Below, one piece after another: positions 26,833 to 37,094 of a stretch of 64,000 bases of DNA. A model generated the notes under the pieces. That model saw nothing but the letters and a program-made list of their open reading frames with translations, was not told the origin of the DNA and did not search any database. The position numbers and the translations under genes are program-made. This stretch comes from Gordonia hankookensis (GTDB lineage: Bacteria; Actinomycetota; Actinomycetes; Mycobacteriales; Mycobacteriaceae): the NCBI RefSeq assembly GCF_014673215.1, contig NZ_JACWMS010000002.1:992001-1056000 (forward strand). The letters are read 5' to 3'. Each line of letters opens with the position of its first letter. Position 1 is the stretch's first letter.

Positions 26833-28980
26833 TCAGCGCGGATGGATGCGCGGAGGCATCTCCAACCCACACCGCTGGATCTCGTACTCGGGGTCCCGCT
26901 CGATTCGGTAGTCGGTGAACTTGAACGACTCTTTGAGGTTGCTCTTGAACCGTGCGAAGGTCCACGGGCCCTCATAGGACTCGAAACGGTCCTTGGTCTC
27001 CGGACAGGTCAATGCGACCTCCGCCTGCCGGACGACGTCCTCGTCGAGATAGCCGGGCAGCACCGGCTTACGGGGGAAGGCGTGCGCCTCGGCGACCACC
27101 CATTCCGACGGCAGCACCTTGTCGTGCCCGATCCGGCCGTCCTCGAGGCGTTCGGTATGGGCCGCTAGCGGGTACGCCAAGCCCATCTGGTCGATGACAC
27201 GGACGTCGAGCGGGGCGTTCATGCTCGTCATGCCCAGATTGAGGAAGTAGACCGACAGCTTTCGCTTGTCCTTCGGGATGTCGCCGGGCAGCTTGGCGAT
27301 GTACCACTCGTCGTAGTTGAACGACGGCAGGATGACCCCGCCCTGGCTGTGGTACTTGTCGATCCACTCGACCATCGCGCGCATACGCGGGTAGTCGAGG
27401 TAGTCCTCCGCGGTCACCGGATTCTGGTTGCCCATGTTGGTCGTATAGAAGCGACGCTCGTCGACGATCCCGCTGCGACCGATGTCGATACCGGCGTTGG
27501 GCAGGACGTTCTCGTGGCTGTCGATGGCCCAGACCAGCGTCGTGACCCAGATGGCCGCCATGACGACCGAGCCGACGAGCTGGACTCGCGTGCGCCGCGC
27601 GCGATCGGCGGTCGCGGGGGTGCGACGGAAGGCCGCGCGAACGTGGCCCGGGATGGTGACCGGAATCACCATCAGCGGCAACATCAGGGTGAACAACGGT
27701 ACGAGCAGGACGCGCCCGTGCATGAAGTCGCCGCCCTGCCGAATCCAGTAGACGCCGCTGATGAGCCCGGCGACCAGGATCATGACGACCACTGCGGTCG
27801 AGCTCTGCAGAGAGGCCGACCACCGCGCCGGCCGTGAGCGCGGATCGGTGGCGCCCGGGGCATCGCCGTCCGAGAGGCCGTCGTCGGTGACCCGCATACG
27901 GTTCCCGACGACGATCATGATCCCGGCGACGACGGCCAGCACGACCGGCAGCACCAGCACATAGGGACCGAACAGGTTGCCGACGTAGATGAAGCCCTGA
28001 TGCCACTTGGACCCGCTGGCGTCCTTGGCCACGGCCGGATTCGGCACCAACAGGGCGTAGTAGCCCATCCGGAAGATCTGATACCCCACGGGCAGGACGG
28101 CCGCGGCGACCACCATGGCGATCCGCATCTTCCACGACGACGGCGCCAGCAGCACGAGCAGCAGCGCCAGGCCGCCGAGAACGGTCAACTCGGGGCGGAT
28201 CAACGGCGCGAGTCCCGCGGTGAACGCCAACGTGATCGTGGCCGCCCGCCCGGGCCAGGAGGCGCCACTGCCGCGGCGTCGACTCCACGCGACCAGCTGA
28301 CACCACAACACCGCCACCCAGAAGATGCAGAGTCCGTTCTCCAGTCCGCTGGTGGCGAAGTCACGCGCAGGCGGCAGCGCGATGTAGACGATCGCACCCA
28401 ACGGCAGCAGGAGGGTCCACCCGTCGCCGCCGAGTCCGCCGAGGCGGGTGCCGAACAGTCGAGCGGTGCCGTACATGGCGATCGGGATCGCCGCGACGGA
28501 CAGCACGAGCGCCACCCAGAGGGCGACGTACTCGAGTTGACCGTCGGTGACCCAGGCCCAGAACCACAAGAGGTAGGTCCACGCGGTCGAGGTGTTGGCC
28601 TCCACGCGCTCACCGGCGTTGAACACCGGGCCGTTGCCGGCGAACAGGTTGCGGAGCGTCCGCAGGACGATGAGCCCGTCGTCGGCGATCCAGCGTCGCT
28701 GCCACGCACCGATCGCGAAGAACGTCGCCGTGGTGACGGCCCCGATGACGAAGCTGATGGCCGGCACCCATTGCCGAGGACCCCAGCCACGAACGCCGGT
28801 GCGGGTCGTCACGGTTCCGTCGGCCGGACCCCGGGTGCTCTCGGCGGGATCGCCGTTGCCGTCGGCGGTTTCGCGCGGTGCGGCCTCGAACTTCTCGGTG
28901 TCGGACTCGTCGGAATCGACGTCGGTGGTGGGACCCTGGGCGGAGGACGAGTGCTCAGGAGACTGCATAGACCGCGACAC
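26833..28980 (-). CDS. aftB: Terminal beta-(1,2)-arabinofuranosyltransferase AftB
   Basis: The 715-residue GT-C membrane glycosyltransferase has an N-terminal cytoplasmic acidic tail (about 70 residues), about ten membrane helices and a C-terminal extracytoplasmic domain. The catalytic Asp pair is in RWIADDGLIVLRTLRNLF, with the following GPVFNAGERVEANTS. It adds the last beta-1,2-linked arabinose residues that later carry mycolates, using decaprenyl-phosphoryl-arabinose. It is longer than Rv3805c because of the tail. The start overlaps the end of ubiA by 26 bp (an internal Met 12 bp later is also possible). Last gene of glf-glfT2-PAP2-ubiA-aftB. Confidence 0.93.
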   Translation of the reverse strand: MSRSMQSPEHSSSAQGPTTDVDSDESDTEKFEAAPRETADGNGDPAESTRGPADGTVTTRTGVRGWGPRQWVPAISFVIGAVTTATFFAIGAWQRRWIADDGLIVLRTLRNLFAGNGPVFNAGERVEANTSTAWTYLLWFWAWVTDGQLEYVALWVALVLSVAAIPIAMYGTARLFGTRLGGLGGDGWTLLLPLGAIVYIALPPARDFATSGLENGLCIFWVAVLWCQLVAWSRRRGSGASWPGRAATITLAFTAGLAPLIRPELTVLGGLALLLVLLAPSSWKMRIAMVVAAAVLPVGYQIFRMGYYALLVPNPAVAKDASGSKWHQGFIYVGNLFGPYVLVLPVVLAVVAGIMIVVGNRMRVTDDGLSDGDAPGATDPRSRPARWSASLQSSTAVVVMILVAGLISGVYWIRQGGDFMHGRVLLVPLFTLMLPLMVIPVTIPGHVRAAFRRTPATADRARRTRVQLVGSVVMAAIWVTTLVWAIDSHENVLPNAGIDIGRSGIVDERRFYTTNMGNQNPVTAEDYLDYPRMRAMVEWIDKYHSQGGVILPSFNYDEWYIAKLPGDIPKDKRKLSVYFLNLGMTSMNAPLDVRVIDQMGLAYPLAAHTERLEDGRIGHDKVLPSEWVVAEAHAFPRKPVLPGYLDEDVVRQAEVALTCPETKDRFESYEGPWTFARFKSNLKESFKFTDYRIERDPEYEIQRCGLEMPPRIHPR

Positions 28981-29875
28981 CCACGCATACTAACCAGGCG
29001 ACGGCCAGCAACTGCAGGACGCGGTCCCCGAGCGCGATCTCCTCCGGTTCACCCGCCTGGCCACCGTCGATGTCCACGGCGTAGCGCAGGATGGCGATGG
29101 TGAACGGGACCATCGAGATGGCGTAGGCGACGTTGGTGTCGTGCCCAGAGTTCTTGTCGAAGGCCCAGAGTCCGTAGAACACGACGACTGCGGTGGCGGC
29201 CACCGTCCACACGAAACGCAGATAGGTCGTCGTGTAGTACTGCAGTGCCTTACGGATCTTGGCGCCGGTACGTTCGGCGAGCTGGAGCTCCGCGTACCGC
29301 TTGCCGGCCGCCATGAACAGCGAGCCGAACGCCATGACGAGCAGGAACCACTGCGAGAGGGCGATCTCGGCCGCAACGCCACCGGCGATCGCACGCAACA
29401 GGAATCCCGACGACACGATGCAGATGTCGATGACGGGCTGGTTCTTCCACCCGAAGCAGTAACCGAACTGGATGGCCAGATAGATCGCGATCACCAATGC
29501 GGTCTGCCAGTTGGCGATGAAGGCGATGCCGAGCGAAGCGACGAACAGCACTGCCGCCAGGCCATAGGCGAGCGGCACGGGCACCACGCCCGCGGCGATC
29601 GGCCGGAAGCGCTTCGTCGGGTGGTTGCGGTCGGATTCGACATCTTTGGCGTCGTTGACGAGATAGATGCACGAGGCGGCGAGGCAGAACGCGACGAACG
29701 CGATCGCCACCGGACCCAGTACATCGCCGTCTCCCACGCTCCCCGCGGCCAGTGGCGCCGCGAGGACGAGGACGTTCTTGACCCACTGTCGCGGCCGAAC
29801 GGCCTTGATCAGACCGGTCGCCAGATTCTTCGGGGGTCCCAGCACCGGTTCGTGCTCGATCGGCTCTTCGCTCAT
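28955..29875 (-). CDS. ubiA: Decaprenyl-phosphate phosphoribosyltransferase (DPPR synthase)
   Basis: The 306-residue UbiA-fold prenyltransferase has about eight to nine helices, the first Asp-rich motif in NDAKDVESDRNHPTKRFRPI (NDxxDxxxD form) and RPRQWVKN near the N-terminus. It transfers 5-phosphoribose from PRPP to decaprenyl phosphate, the first committed step to the arabinan donor DPA (Rv3806c orthologue). ATG overlaps the upstream stop as ATGA, and it overlaps aftB downstream. Its product feeds the PAP2 phosphatase encoded just upstream and, after epimerisation, Emb and AftB. Confidence 0.95.
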   Translation of the reverse strand: MSEEPIEHEPVLGPPKNLATGLIKAVRPRQWVKNVLVLAAPLAAGSVGDGDVLGPVAIAFVAFCLAASCIYLVNDAKDVESDRNHPTKRFRPIAAGVVPVPLAYGLAAVLFVASLGIAFIANWQTALVIAIYLAIQFGYCFGWKNQPVIDICIVSSGFLLRAIAGGVAAEIALSQWFLLVMAFGSLFMAAGKRYAELQLAERTGAKIRKALQYYTTTYLRFVWTVAATAVVVFYGLWAFDKNSGHDTNVAYAISMVPFTIAILRYAVDIDGGQAGEPEEIALGDRVLQLLAVAWLVCVGVAVYAVS

Positions 29876-30486
29876 GTCCTCGGGCTCATCTCGTTCCTGG
29901 ATGTCGCGAACAGTCTGTCACCCGCCACCACGGCGGCCGCGCTCGCGGTTCCGATCGCCGCTCCGGCGAGCACATCGGTGGGGTAGTGCACACCCAGGAC
30001 CAGCCGCGACAGCAGCATCGGGGGCACCAACGCGGCCGGCAGCACCGCTGGGGGCAGACCCGCGGCGCAACCGAGCAGGATCGCCGCGGCCGTCGTCGAC
30101 GTGGCGTGCGACGACGGGAAGCTCAACTTACTGGGGGTGGAGACCCCGATGCGGATGTCCGGATGTGACGGTCGGGGACGCCGGACCACCCGTTTGATCA
30201 CGACCGATGCGGCGTGGGCACCGAAGGCCCCCACCCCGGCCTCGATCCATCGTCGCCGGGCATTCGTGTCCCCGCGACGGTGCGCGAGTGCGGCGCCGGT
30301 GCCCGCCACGGCCAGCCATCCCAGCGAATGCTCGCCGAAATGCGAGAGACCCCGTGCCGCCGGGACCACAGCGGGCCGATCGGCGATCGCGGACTGCAGA
30401 CGGACCAGGAACCCGGCCTCGCCGCTGCTCGGCCCGACGACGCCGTTCACCTCCGCGCGGTGTGCATCAGTCGATTCCGAAGACAC
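29872..30486 (-). CDS. PAP2-family phosphatase, probable decaprenylphosphoryl-phosphoribose phosphatase
   Basis: The 204-residue membrane protein has the PAP2 phosphatase motifs KRVVRRPRP (K-x6-RP type), PSSHATS (SGH-type) and S-R-x7-H-Y-x-x-D (SRLVLGVHYPTD). By synteny with Rv3807c it would remove the 5-phosphate from decaprenyl-phosphoryl-phosphoribose made by UbiA. Its start lies within the last 20 bp of glfT2 and its stop overlaps the ubiA start by 4 bp. The chemistry class is firm; the exact substrate is inferred from context. Confidence 0.88.
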   Translation of the reverse strand: MSSESTDAHRAEVNGVVGPSSGEAGFLVRLQSAIADRPAVVPAARGLSHFGEHSLGWLAVAGTGAALAHRRGDTNARRRWIEAGVGAFGAHAASVVIKRVVRRPRPSHPDIRIGVSTPSKLSFPSSHATSTTAAAILLGCAAGLPPAVLPAALVPPMLLSRLVLGVHYPTDVLAGAAIGTASAAAVVAGDRLFATSRNEMSPRT

Positions 30487-32407
30487 GCGCCCAACTCTCC
30501 TGACTCGTCAGTTCTTGATGCTTGGCGCGGTAGGTCTCGCGCATCTGCGGGAACCGCTCGCGCAGTTCTCGCACCAGTGCGGCCGATTCCTTGGCCAGCG
30601 CGATCATCTTGTCACGGTCACGTTGCCGGTAGACCACACCGCGGCCGTCGGCTGTGGTGACGGTCACCCCGTCCACGCGGCCGAGGCTGAACCAGCGCGC
30701 CTCGATCGGCGGATAATTCGCCTGCGGCACCTCATGATGACGGGGGTCGGCCGGACGGACGTTGTTGATCACGGCCGCCGCGAGAGACTTGATCTTGGCG
30801 ACCGTGCCCACCGGCACCCGGGTGCCGAGGTGGGTCGCCTCGCCGCTGGTCCGCGGGAGTTCGGTCGCCGACGGCAAGACCACGGCGTCGGGATACTGCT
30901 TGCGCATCTGGGCGATCTTCGGCAGCGCGGTCGGCAGCAGATCCCGGATGTGATCGGGTCCGGCGAGGAAGTCGCGGATCGCCTCGTTCTGGATCGCGAC
31001 TGTCGAATACTCCAGGCACAGAAGGTGTTTCGACGTCGCCTTGACCATCGACTTCAGGATCCCGTCGATCGGGCCGTCCTGGATCAGCGACGCGACCACC
31101 AATCGGTTGCGCAGGTGGAAATAGGCCTGCCAGTCGATGGCGTCATCCTTGTCGCTCCAGGCCATGTGCCAGATCGCGATACCCGGAACGGTCGCCGTCG
31201 GATAGCCGGCCCGAGCAGCGCGGAGCGCGAACTCCCAGTCGTCCCATTTGATGAACAGCGGCATGGGCAGCCCGATGGACTCCGCGCACTCGCGCGGGAT
31301 CATGCACATCCACCAGCCGTTGCCGTCTACGTCGATCCGCCGATGGAGGTTCTTGGAGTTCTCCCGGTCGCGCAGTGGATGTTTCGCGAAGTTGTGGTCA
31401 TAGGAGACGAACGGCGCGGCGGTCCACATGAAGTTGTGCCGGTTGATCACCTCACCCATGCAGTGCAGATGACTGCGATCCTGCAGGTTGAGCATCTGCC
31501 CGCCGACGAGCATCGGGGTCTTGGCGAATCGGGACATCGCCAGCGCCCGCAGGATCGAGTCGGGCTCGATCATGATGTCGTCGTCCATGTAGAGGATGTA
31601 GGGAGAGTCGGTGAGCCGCAACGCCTCGTACATGATCCGCGCGTAACCGCCCGACCCGCCGAGGTTGGGCTGTTCGAAGATGTGCAGCCGGTCGCCGAGC
31701 GCTCCGGCCGCCTCGCTGTATCCCGGCTCGTCGATCACCTTGCGGGTGCCCTGATCGGGCATCAGCACGGCGTCGATCACCTCGTCCACGAGCGGGTCGG
31801 ATGTCAAGGCCGCCAGGGCATTCACCGCATCGGTCGGCCGGTTGAAGGTGGGGATGCCGATGGTGACGCGACGGGTGTCCGGCCCGGCGGGGCTGTCGAT
31901 CGGCGCGTACCAGCCCGCCGCCACGATCTCGGTGTCGGTGTCGCTGGTGATGTCGAACCAGATCCAGCCGCCGTCCTCGAACGGTCCGAGGTCGAGCTCG
32001 AACTCCGCGACGCCGCGGCCGGTCTCGTCGGTGGCGACGAGGTCACCGCCGATGCCGATCCGAGAACCGTCGATCTTCGAGCGGTACAGGTCGACTCGAC
32101 AGGTGCCGATCACCTCGACACGCAAGACGACCGATTCCAGGATGCTCCAACGCCGCCAGTACGACGCGGCGAAGGCGTTGAAGTAGGTCTCGAAGCTCAC
32201 CTCGGATTCGGCCCCCACGAGCACCGATGTCCGGCTCGGGGCATGGGCGCGCCGCGAATTGTCCTCCGACTCCACCAGATACAACGATCGCACGTCGATC
32301 GGCTCACCGGGCCGCGGGAAGATGACCCGCTGCAGAAGCGCTTTCGCCTTCGACGGTGCGGAGCCCGCTTCCGGGATGTCGGTCTGATCCACCGGGGTCA
32401 CGGTCAT
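30467..32407 (-). CDS. glfT2: Galactofuranosyltransferase GlfT2
   Basis: The 646-residue processive GT2-fold enzyme polymerises most of the cell-wall galactan from UDP-galactofuranose with alternating beta-1,5 and beta-1,6 links at the cytoplasmic face. An N-terminal beta-rich domain is followed by the GT-A core with TIGIPTFNRP, QPNLGGSGGYAR, the metal-binding YMDDDIM, the WDDWEFALRAARAGY acceptor region and IWHMAWSD. Length is close to Rv3808c (637). The ATG follows the glf stop directly (TAG then ATG) and its end overlaps the PAP2 start. Confidence 0.96.
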   Translation of the reverse strand: MTVTPVDQTDIPEAGSAPSKAKALLQRVIFPRPGEPIDVRSLYLVESEDNSRRAHAPSRTSVLVGAESEVSFETYFNAFAASYWRRWSILESVVLRVEVIGTCRVDLYRSKIDGSRIGIGGDLVATDETGRGVAEFELDLGPFEDGGWIWFDITSDTDTEIVAAGWYAPIDSPAGPDTRRVTIGIPTFNRPTDAVNALAALTSDPLVDEVIDAVLMPDQGTRKVIDEPGYSEAAGALGDRLHIFEQPNLGGSGGYARIMYEALRLTDSPYILYMDDDIMIEPDSILRALAMSRFAKTPMLVGGQMLNLQDRSHLHCMGEVINRHNFMWTAAPFVSYDHNFAKHPLRDRENSKNLHRRIDVDGNGWWMCMIPRECAESIGLPMPLFIKWDDWEFALRAARAGYPTATVPGIAIWHMAWSDKDDAIDWQAYFHLRNRLVVASLIQDGPIDGILKSMVKATSKHLLCLEYSTVAIQNEAIRDFLAGPDHIRDLLPTALPKIAQMRKQYPDAVVLPSATELPRTSGEATHLGTRVPVGTVAKIKSLAAAVINNVRPADPRHHEVPQANYPPIEARWFSLGRVDGVTVTTADGRGVVYRQRDRDKMIALAKESAALVRELRERFPQMRETYRAKHQELTSQESWARVFGID

Positions 32408-33646
<1,239 letters not shown>

Positions 33647-33807
33647 TCAGGGTAACGGACCCTTCCTGAGTAATCGCCGTGCACACGTCCCGACCGCCGG
33701 TCGCGGCGAGTACGCCCGTGACGAAGCGTCCGAACGCGGGTATTCTCGACCCACTCGGCCTGCAGCCATCGGGCCTGGACATCCAGCGTTGAGTTCAGGG
33801 GCTGCCC

Positions 33808-34548
33808 GTGGTCGTTCTTCCCGTTTCCTCTCCCGACAGACCTGCGCCCGACCGCGTCGTGGTGGTGGTCCCCGCGCACAACGAGGAACGATTGCTGCCG
33901 GCATGCATCGCCGCCCTCGACGACGCGACGAGCCGGGTCGCCGTCCCGGTCGAGCTCGTCGTCGTGCTCGACGCATGTACGGACGGATCCGCCGGGCTGA
34001 TCCCCGAGCATGTGACGACCGTCATCGGCACGGCCCGGTCGGTCGGGGCTGCGCGCCGGAGCGGGTTCGCACCCCATCTGGACATCCCGAACGCCCACCG
34101 GACCTGGTTCGCCACCACCGACGCCGATTCCGAGGTGCCACCCGACTGGCTCGCGACGCAGCTCGACGTCGCCGGTCGCGGCGCCGACGCCTTCGTCGGG
34201 ACGATCACCCCGAAGAACTGGGACAGCTGGTCACCGCGGACCGCGCTCATCTTCGGCGACCGCTACCTGCCCGGCGACGGGCACTTCCACGTCCACGGCG
34301 CCAACCTCGGGGTCCGCGCGGACTGGTACCGGAGGGTGGGCGGCTTCGCCGCCCGCACCGGCGACGAGGACGTCGATCTCATCCGGCGCCTGCGGGCCGC
34401 GGGCGCACGGATCGACCGGAGTGGACGGTCGCCGGTGATCACGTCCACCCGGGCCGACGGTCGCACCGACGCCGGATTCGCCGCCTACCTGAATCAACTC
34501 GAGATCCTGAGCCGCCAGGACCCACCCGCGCGAAAGGTGTCACCGTGA
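33808..34548 (+). CDS. Glycosyltransferase family 2 protein
   Basis: The 246-residue soluble GT-A protein has VVVVVPAHNEERLL, VVLDACTDGSAG, TTDADSEVPPDWL (metal-binding DxD) and a C-terminal DEDVDLIRRLRAAGA, the layout of GT2 enzymes without membrane helices. Sugar donor and acceptor are unknown. The GTG start was chosen by the first motif; its GTGA stop/start overlap with the next gene makes it the head of a four-gene, translationally coupled cassette. It is divergent from glf, 167 bp away, in the place where mycobacteria carry erp. Confidence 0.87.
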   Translation: MVVLPVSSPDRPAPDRVVVVVPAHNEERLLPACIAALDDATSRVAVPVELVVVLDACTDGSAGLIPEHVTTVIGTARSVGAARRSGFAPHLDIPNAHRTWFATTDADSEVPPDWLATQLDVAGRGADAFVGTITPKNWDSWSPRTALIFGDRYLPGDGHFHVHGANLGVRADWYRRVGGFAARTGDEDVDLIRRLRAAGARIDRSGRSPVITSTRADGRTDAGFAAYLNQLEILSRQDPPARKVSP

Positions 34549-35612
34549 TCGTCGACGCTCCCGCACTCGCCTACCGCATCGTCAACGAGGGCGCGCTGGA
34601 TGTCCCACTACCGGGTCGCGGCGAGACCGCGATCCGGTTGCGGACCCTCGCCGACTTCTGTCATCGCGACATCTCGGTGGGACGACTCGTGGAGGCCCAT
34701 CTCGATGCCGACGCGATCCTCGCGGAGATCGCCGGTGAACGTGTCGGGCCGGACGAGCTGTGGGGCGTGTGGGCGGCCGAACCGCCCGAACCCAGGGTCA
34801 GCGCCGAGTACGGCTCAGGGCGCTGGCTCCTGTCCGGCGCCAAGCCATGGTGTTCGGGCGTCGCGGCCTGTACGCACGCCCTCGTGACGGCGAACCACGG
34901 GTCGCATCGTCGACTGTTCGCGATCGACCTGCGACAGCCTGCCGTGCGCGCCGAACGCGGGGGCTGGGCAGCTGCCGGGATGCGGGGCACCGAGACCGGT
35001 AGCGCCCGCTTCGACCGGGCGCTCGCGCGCCCGATCGGCGAGCCCGGTCAGTATCTGAGCCGGCCGGGCTTCTGGCACGGCGGCATCGGTGTCGCGGCGT
35101 GCTGGCTCGGTGGGGCCCGCAAGGTCGCCGGGGCTCTCTATCAGCGGACGCAACGGCCGAACGGTGACCACCACGCCGACGACCTCACCCTGATGCATCT
35201 CGGCGCAGTCGACGCGATGCTGGCCGGCGGCCGGTCGATGCTCGAGCAGGCGGCGATCGCCGTCGATGCCGCGCCCAAGGATGCGGCGGCAGCGCGTCTG
35301 ACCGCCCATCAGGTGCGATGGGGTGTGGAGCAGATAGCCACCGCCGTCATCGACCGGGTCAATCGCGCACTCGGTCCCGGGCCCCTCGTCCACGACCGCG
35401 AACACTCGCGTGCCGTCGCGGACCTCGCCGTCTACATCCGTCAGTCGCACGCCGATCGAGATCTCGTGGAGCTGGGCAGGCTCGCGGTCGAGCGGCACTC
35501 CTCGGACGAGCAGCCACCGTCGTCGATGGTGCCCGGGAATCCTGTGCCCGGGAACAGCGACGGGACCTCGACCGTCGTCCCTCGCCCGATCCCGGCGGAG
35601 ATCCTGCGATGA
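34545..35612 (+). CDS. Acyl-CoA dehydrogenase-like protein
   Basis: The 355-residue protein resembles the acyl-CoA dehydrogenase fold: a helical N-terminus, then a beta-domain (WGVWAAEPP, GSGRWLLSGAKPWCSG, GMRGTETGSARFD) and a C-terminal helical bundle (GVAACWLGGARKVAGALY, DAMLAGGRSML, HQVRWGVEQIATAVIDRVNRA). The usual catalytic Glu segment is not evident, so it may act on something other than an acyl-CoA. The start is GTG overlapping the GT2 stop (GTGA) and the stop overlaps the PIG-L start (ATGA). The same frame is open far upstream, but that part is only the shadow of the GT2 gene. Confidence 0.78.
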   Translation: MIVDAPALAYRIVNEGALDVPLPGRGETAIRLRTLADFCHRDISVGRLVEAHLDADAILAEIAGERVGPDELWGVWAAEPPEPRVSAEYGSGRWLLSGAKPWCSGVAACTHALVTANHGSHRRLFAIDLRQPAVRAERGGWAAAGMRGTETGSARFDRALARPIGEPGQYLSRPGFWHGGIGVAACWLGGARKVAGALYQRTQRPNGDHHADDLTLMHLGAVDAMLAGGRSMLEQAAIAVDAAPKDAAAARLTAHQVRWGVEQIATAVIDRVNRALGPGPLVHDREHSRAVADLAVYIRQSHADRDLVELGRLAVERHSSDEQPPSSMVPGNPVPGNSDGTSTVVPRPIPAEILR

Positions 35613-36397
35613 ACCCGGCGGGCCCGGCGCCGGGCGCGGCCGGGGAATTGGCGGTGACCCCGGTCTGCGACGACGGCACCCCGGAGGAGCAGTGGCAGCG
35701 CTGGCTGCAGGATCGCGCGCCGTGGCCGCCCCTGGAGCTCGACGTCGAGCGTCTCGTGGTGCTCGGCGCTCACCCCGACGACGAGGTGCTCGGAGCGGGC
35801 GGGATCATGGCGTCCGCCGCGGTCGCGGGCATCGAGGTGGAGGTCATCTGCATGTCAGACGGCAGCGCCTCCCACCCGGGCTCGCGGACCCTCACGCCCG
35901 AACAGCTGGCGACCCGCCGCCACGTCGAGCTGGAGACCGCGACCGCACTGCTGGGCCTCGCGACACCGCGCTGGTTCGGATTGCGCGACGGCGGGCTCAC
36001 CGAACAGACGCACACGATGGCAGGCATCGTCGACGCCGTCCTCGACGACCGGCCCGACGTCACGACCGGCCTGCTGTCGGTGTGGTCGAGAGACGGACAT
36101 CCCGATCACGACGCGGTCGGACGCTGCGCGACCGAGGTCGCCCGCCGTCGACGTCTGCCGCTGTGGATGTATCCGATCTGGATGTGGCACCGGGTGGTGC
36201 CCGGTGACTCGTCGGTGCCGTGGGACCGCGTGCTGGTCCATCGCCTCGACCCCGAGGTGCTCGCCGTGAAGCATGCCGCCATCCGCTCCTTCGACACCCA
36301 GATCAACCCGCTGTCACCCGACCCGGCCGATGCCGCCATCCTGCCGCCGCATGTCCTGGCACACCTCACCCGACCGTGGGAGTTCGTGATCGCATGA
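35609..36397 (+). CDS. PIG-L family deacetylase
   Basis: The 262-residue zinc-dependent N-acetyl-sugar deacetylase family protein (MshB/PIG-L/LpxC-like substrates) has the metal motif VVLGAHPDDEVLGAGG (HPDDE), CMSDGSASHPG, WFGLRDGGL and HPDHDAVG. Relatives remove acetyl from N-acetylglucosamine in mycothiol, GPI anchors or antibiotics. The ATG overlaps the previous stop by 4 bp and the next start by 4 bp, so it works with the GT2, ACAD-like and methyltransferase proteins. The N-terminal extension of about 50 residues before the metal motif is unusual for MshB. Substrate unknown. Confidence 0.9.
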   Translation: MNPAGPAPGAAGELAVTPVCDDGTPEEQWQRWLQDRAPWPPLELDVERLVVLGAHPDDEVLGAGGIMASAAVAGIEVEVICMSDGSASHPGSRTLTPEQLATRRHVELETATALLGLATPRWFGLRDGGLTEQTHTMAGIVDAVLDDRPDVTTGLLSVWSRDGHPDHDAVGRCATEVARRRRLPLWMYPIWMWHRVVPGDSSVPWDRVLVHRLDPEVLAVKHAAIRSFDTQINPLSPDPADAAILPPHVLAHLTRPWEFVIA

Positions 36398-37041
36398 CCG
36401 GCCGGCCAGCCCCATCGACACCGTCACCGGCGTCACAACCGCTCTCCGACGACTACTTCCACGACATGTACGCCGTCGCCGACGATCCCTGGGGTTTCAC
36501 CGAGCGCTGGTACGAACGCCGCAAGTACGCGCTCACCCTCGCGTCACTGTCGTCGGAACGGTACCGCCGCGCCTTCGAGCCGGGCTGTTCCATCGGGGTG
36601 CTCAGTGCCGAACTCGCACTCTGCGCCGACCACCTCGTGTGCATGGATCTCAGTCCCCGGGCGACCGAATTCGCGAGGCGACGCCTGGCCCGGCACAGCG
36701 ACCACGTGGAGGTCCTCACGGGCAACGTCGTCGTCGACTGGCCCGACGGCGAGTTCGACCTGATCGTGCTCAGCGAGATCCTCTACTACCTCACGCCGAC
36801 TCAGCTCGACGACCTCGTCCGGCGGCTGCCCCGCTCGCTCTCGCCGGATGGCGAGGTCGTCGCCGTACACTGGCGTCACACGGTTTCCGAGTACCCGCAG
36901 TCCGGGGACGACGTCCACGACCGTCTGCTCGACTCGGACCTCGTCCATTCCGCTGGTTATCGCGATGCGGATCTTCGCCTCGACCTCTTCGGACGAGAGT
37001 CGAGAGGATCGGTCGCCCAGCGCGAGGATCTCGTAGGCTGA
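36394..37041 (+). CDS. SAM-dependent methyltransferase, NodS-like
   Basis: The 215-residue class I methyltransferase has an N-terminal YFHDMYAVADDPWGFTERWYE segment typical of the NodS family, SAM-binding FEPGCSIGVLSAELA (the second Gly of GxGxG replaced, as in NodS-like proteins), VCMDLSP, and FDLIVLSEILYYL. NodS itself N-methylates a deacetylated chitooligosaccharide. The ATGA overlap with the PIG-L gene makes it the last of the four-gene cassette. A role in N-methylating the amine released by the PIG-L deacetylase is plausible but not shown. Confidence 0.85.
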   Translation: MTGRPAPSTPSPASQPLSDDYFHDMYAVADDPWGFTERWYERRKYALTLASLSSERYRRAFEPGCSIGVLSAELALCADHLVCMDLSPRATEFARRRLARHSDHVEVLTGNVVVDWPDGEFDLIVLSEILYYLTPTQLDDLVRRLPRSLSPDGEVVAVHWRHTVSEYPQSGDDVHDRLLDSDLVHSAGYRDADLRLDLFGRESRGSVAQREDLVG

Positions 37042-37094
37042 CCGTGTCAATTCCACCACCCGGCCCAGACCGGGAATGGCGCCGAGGAGCCGGC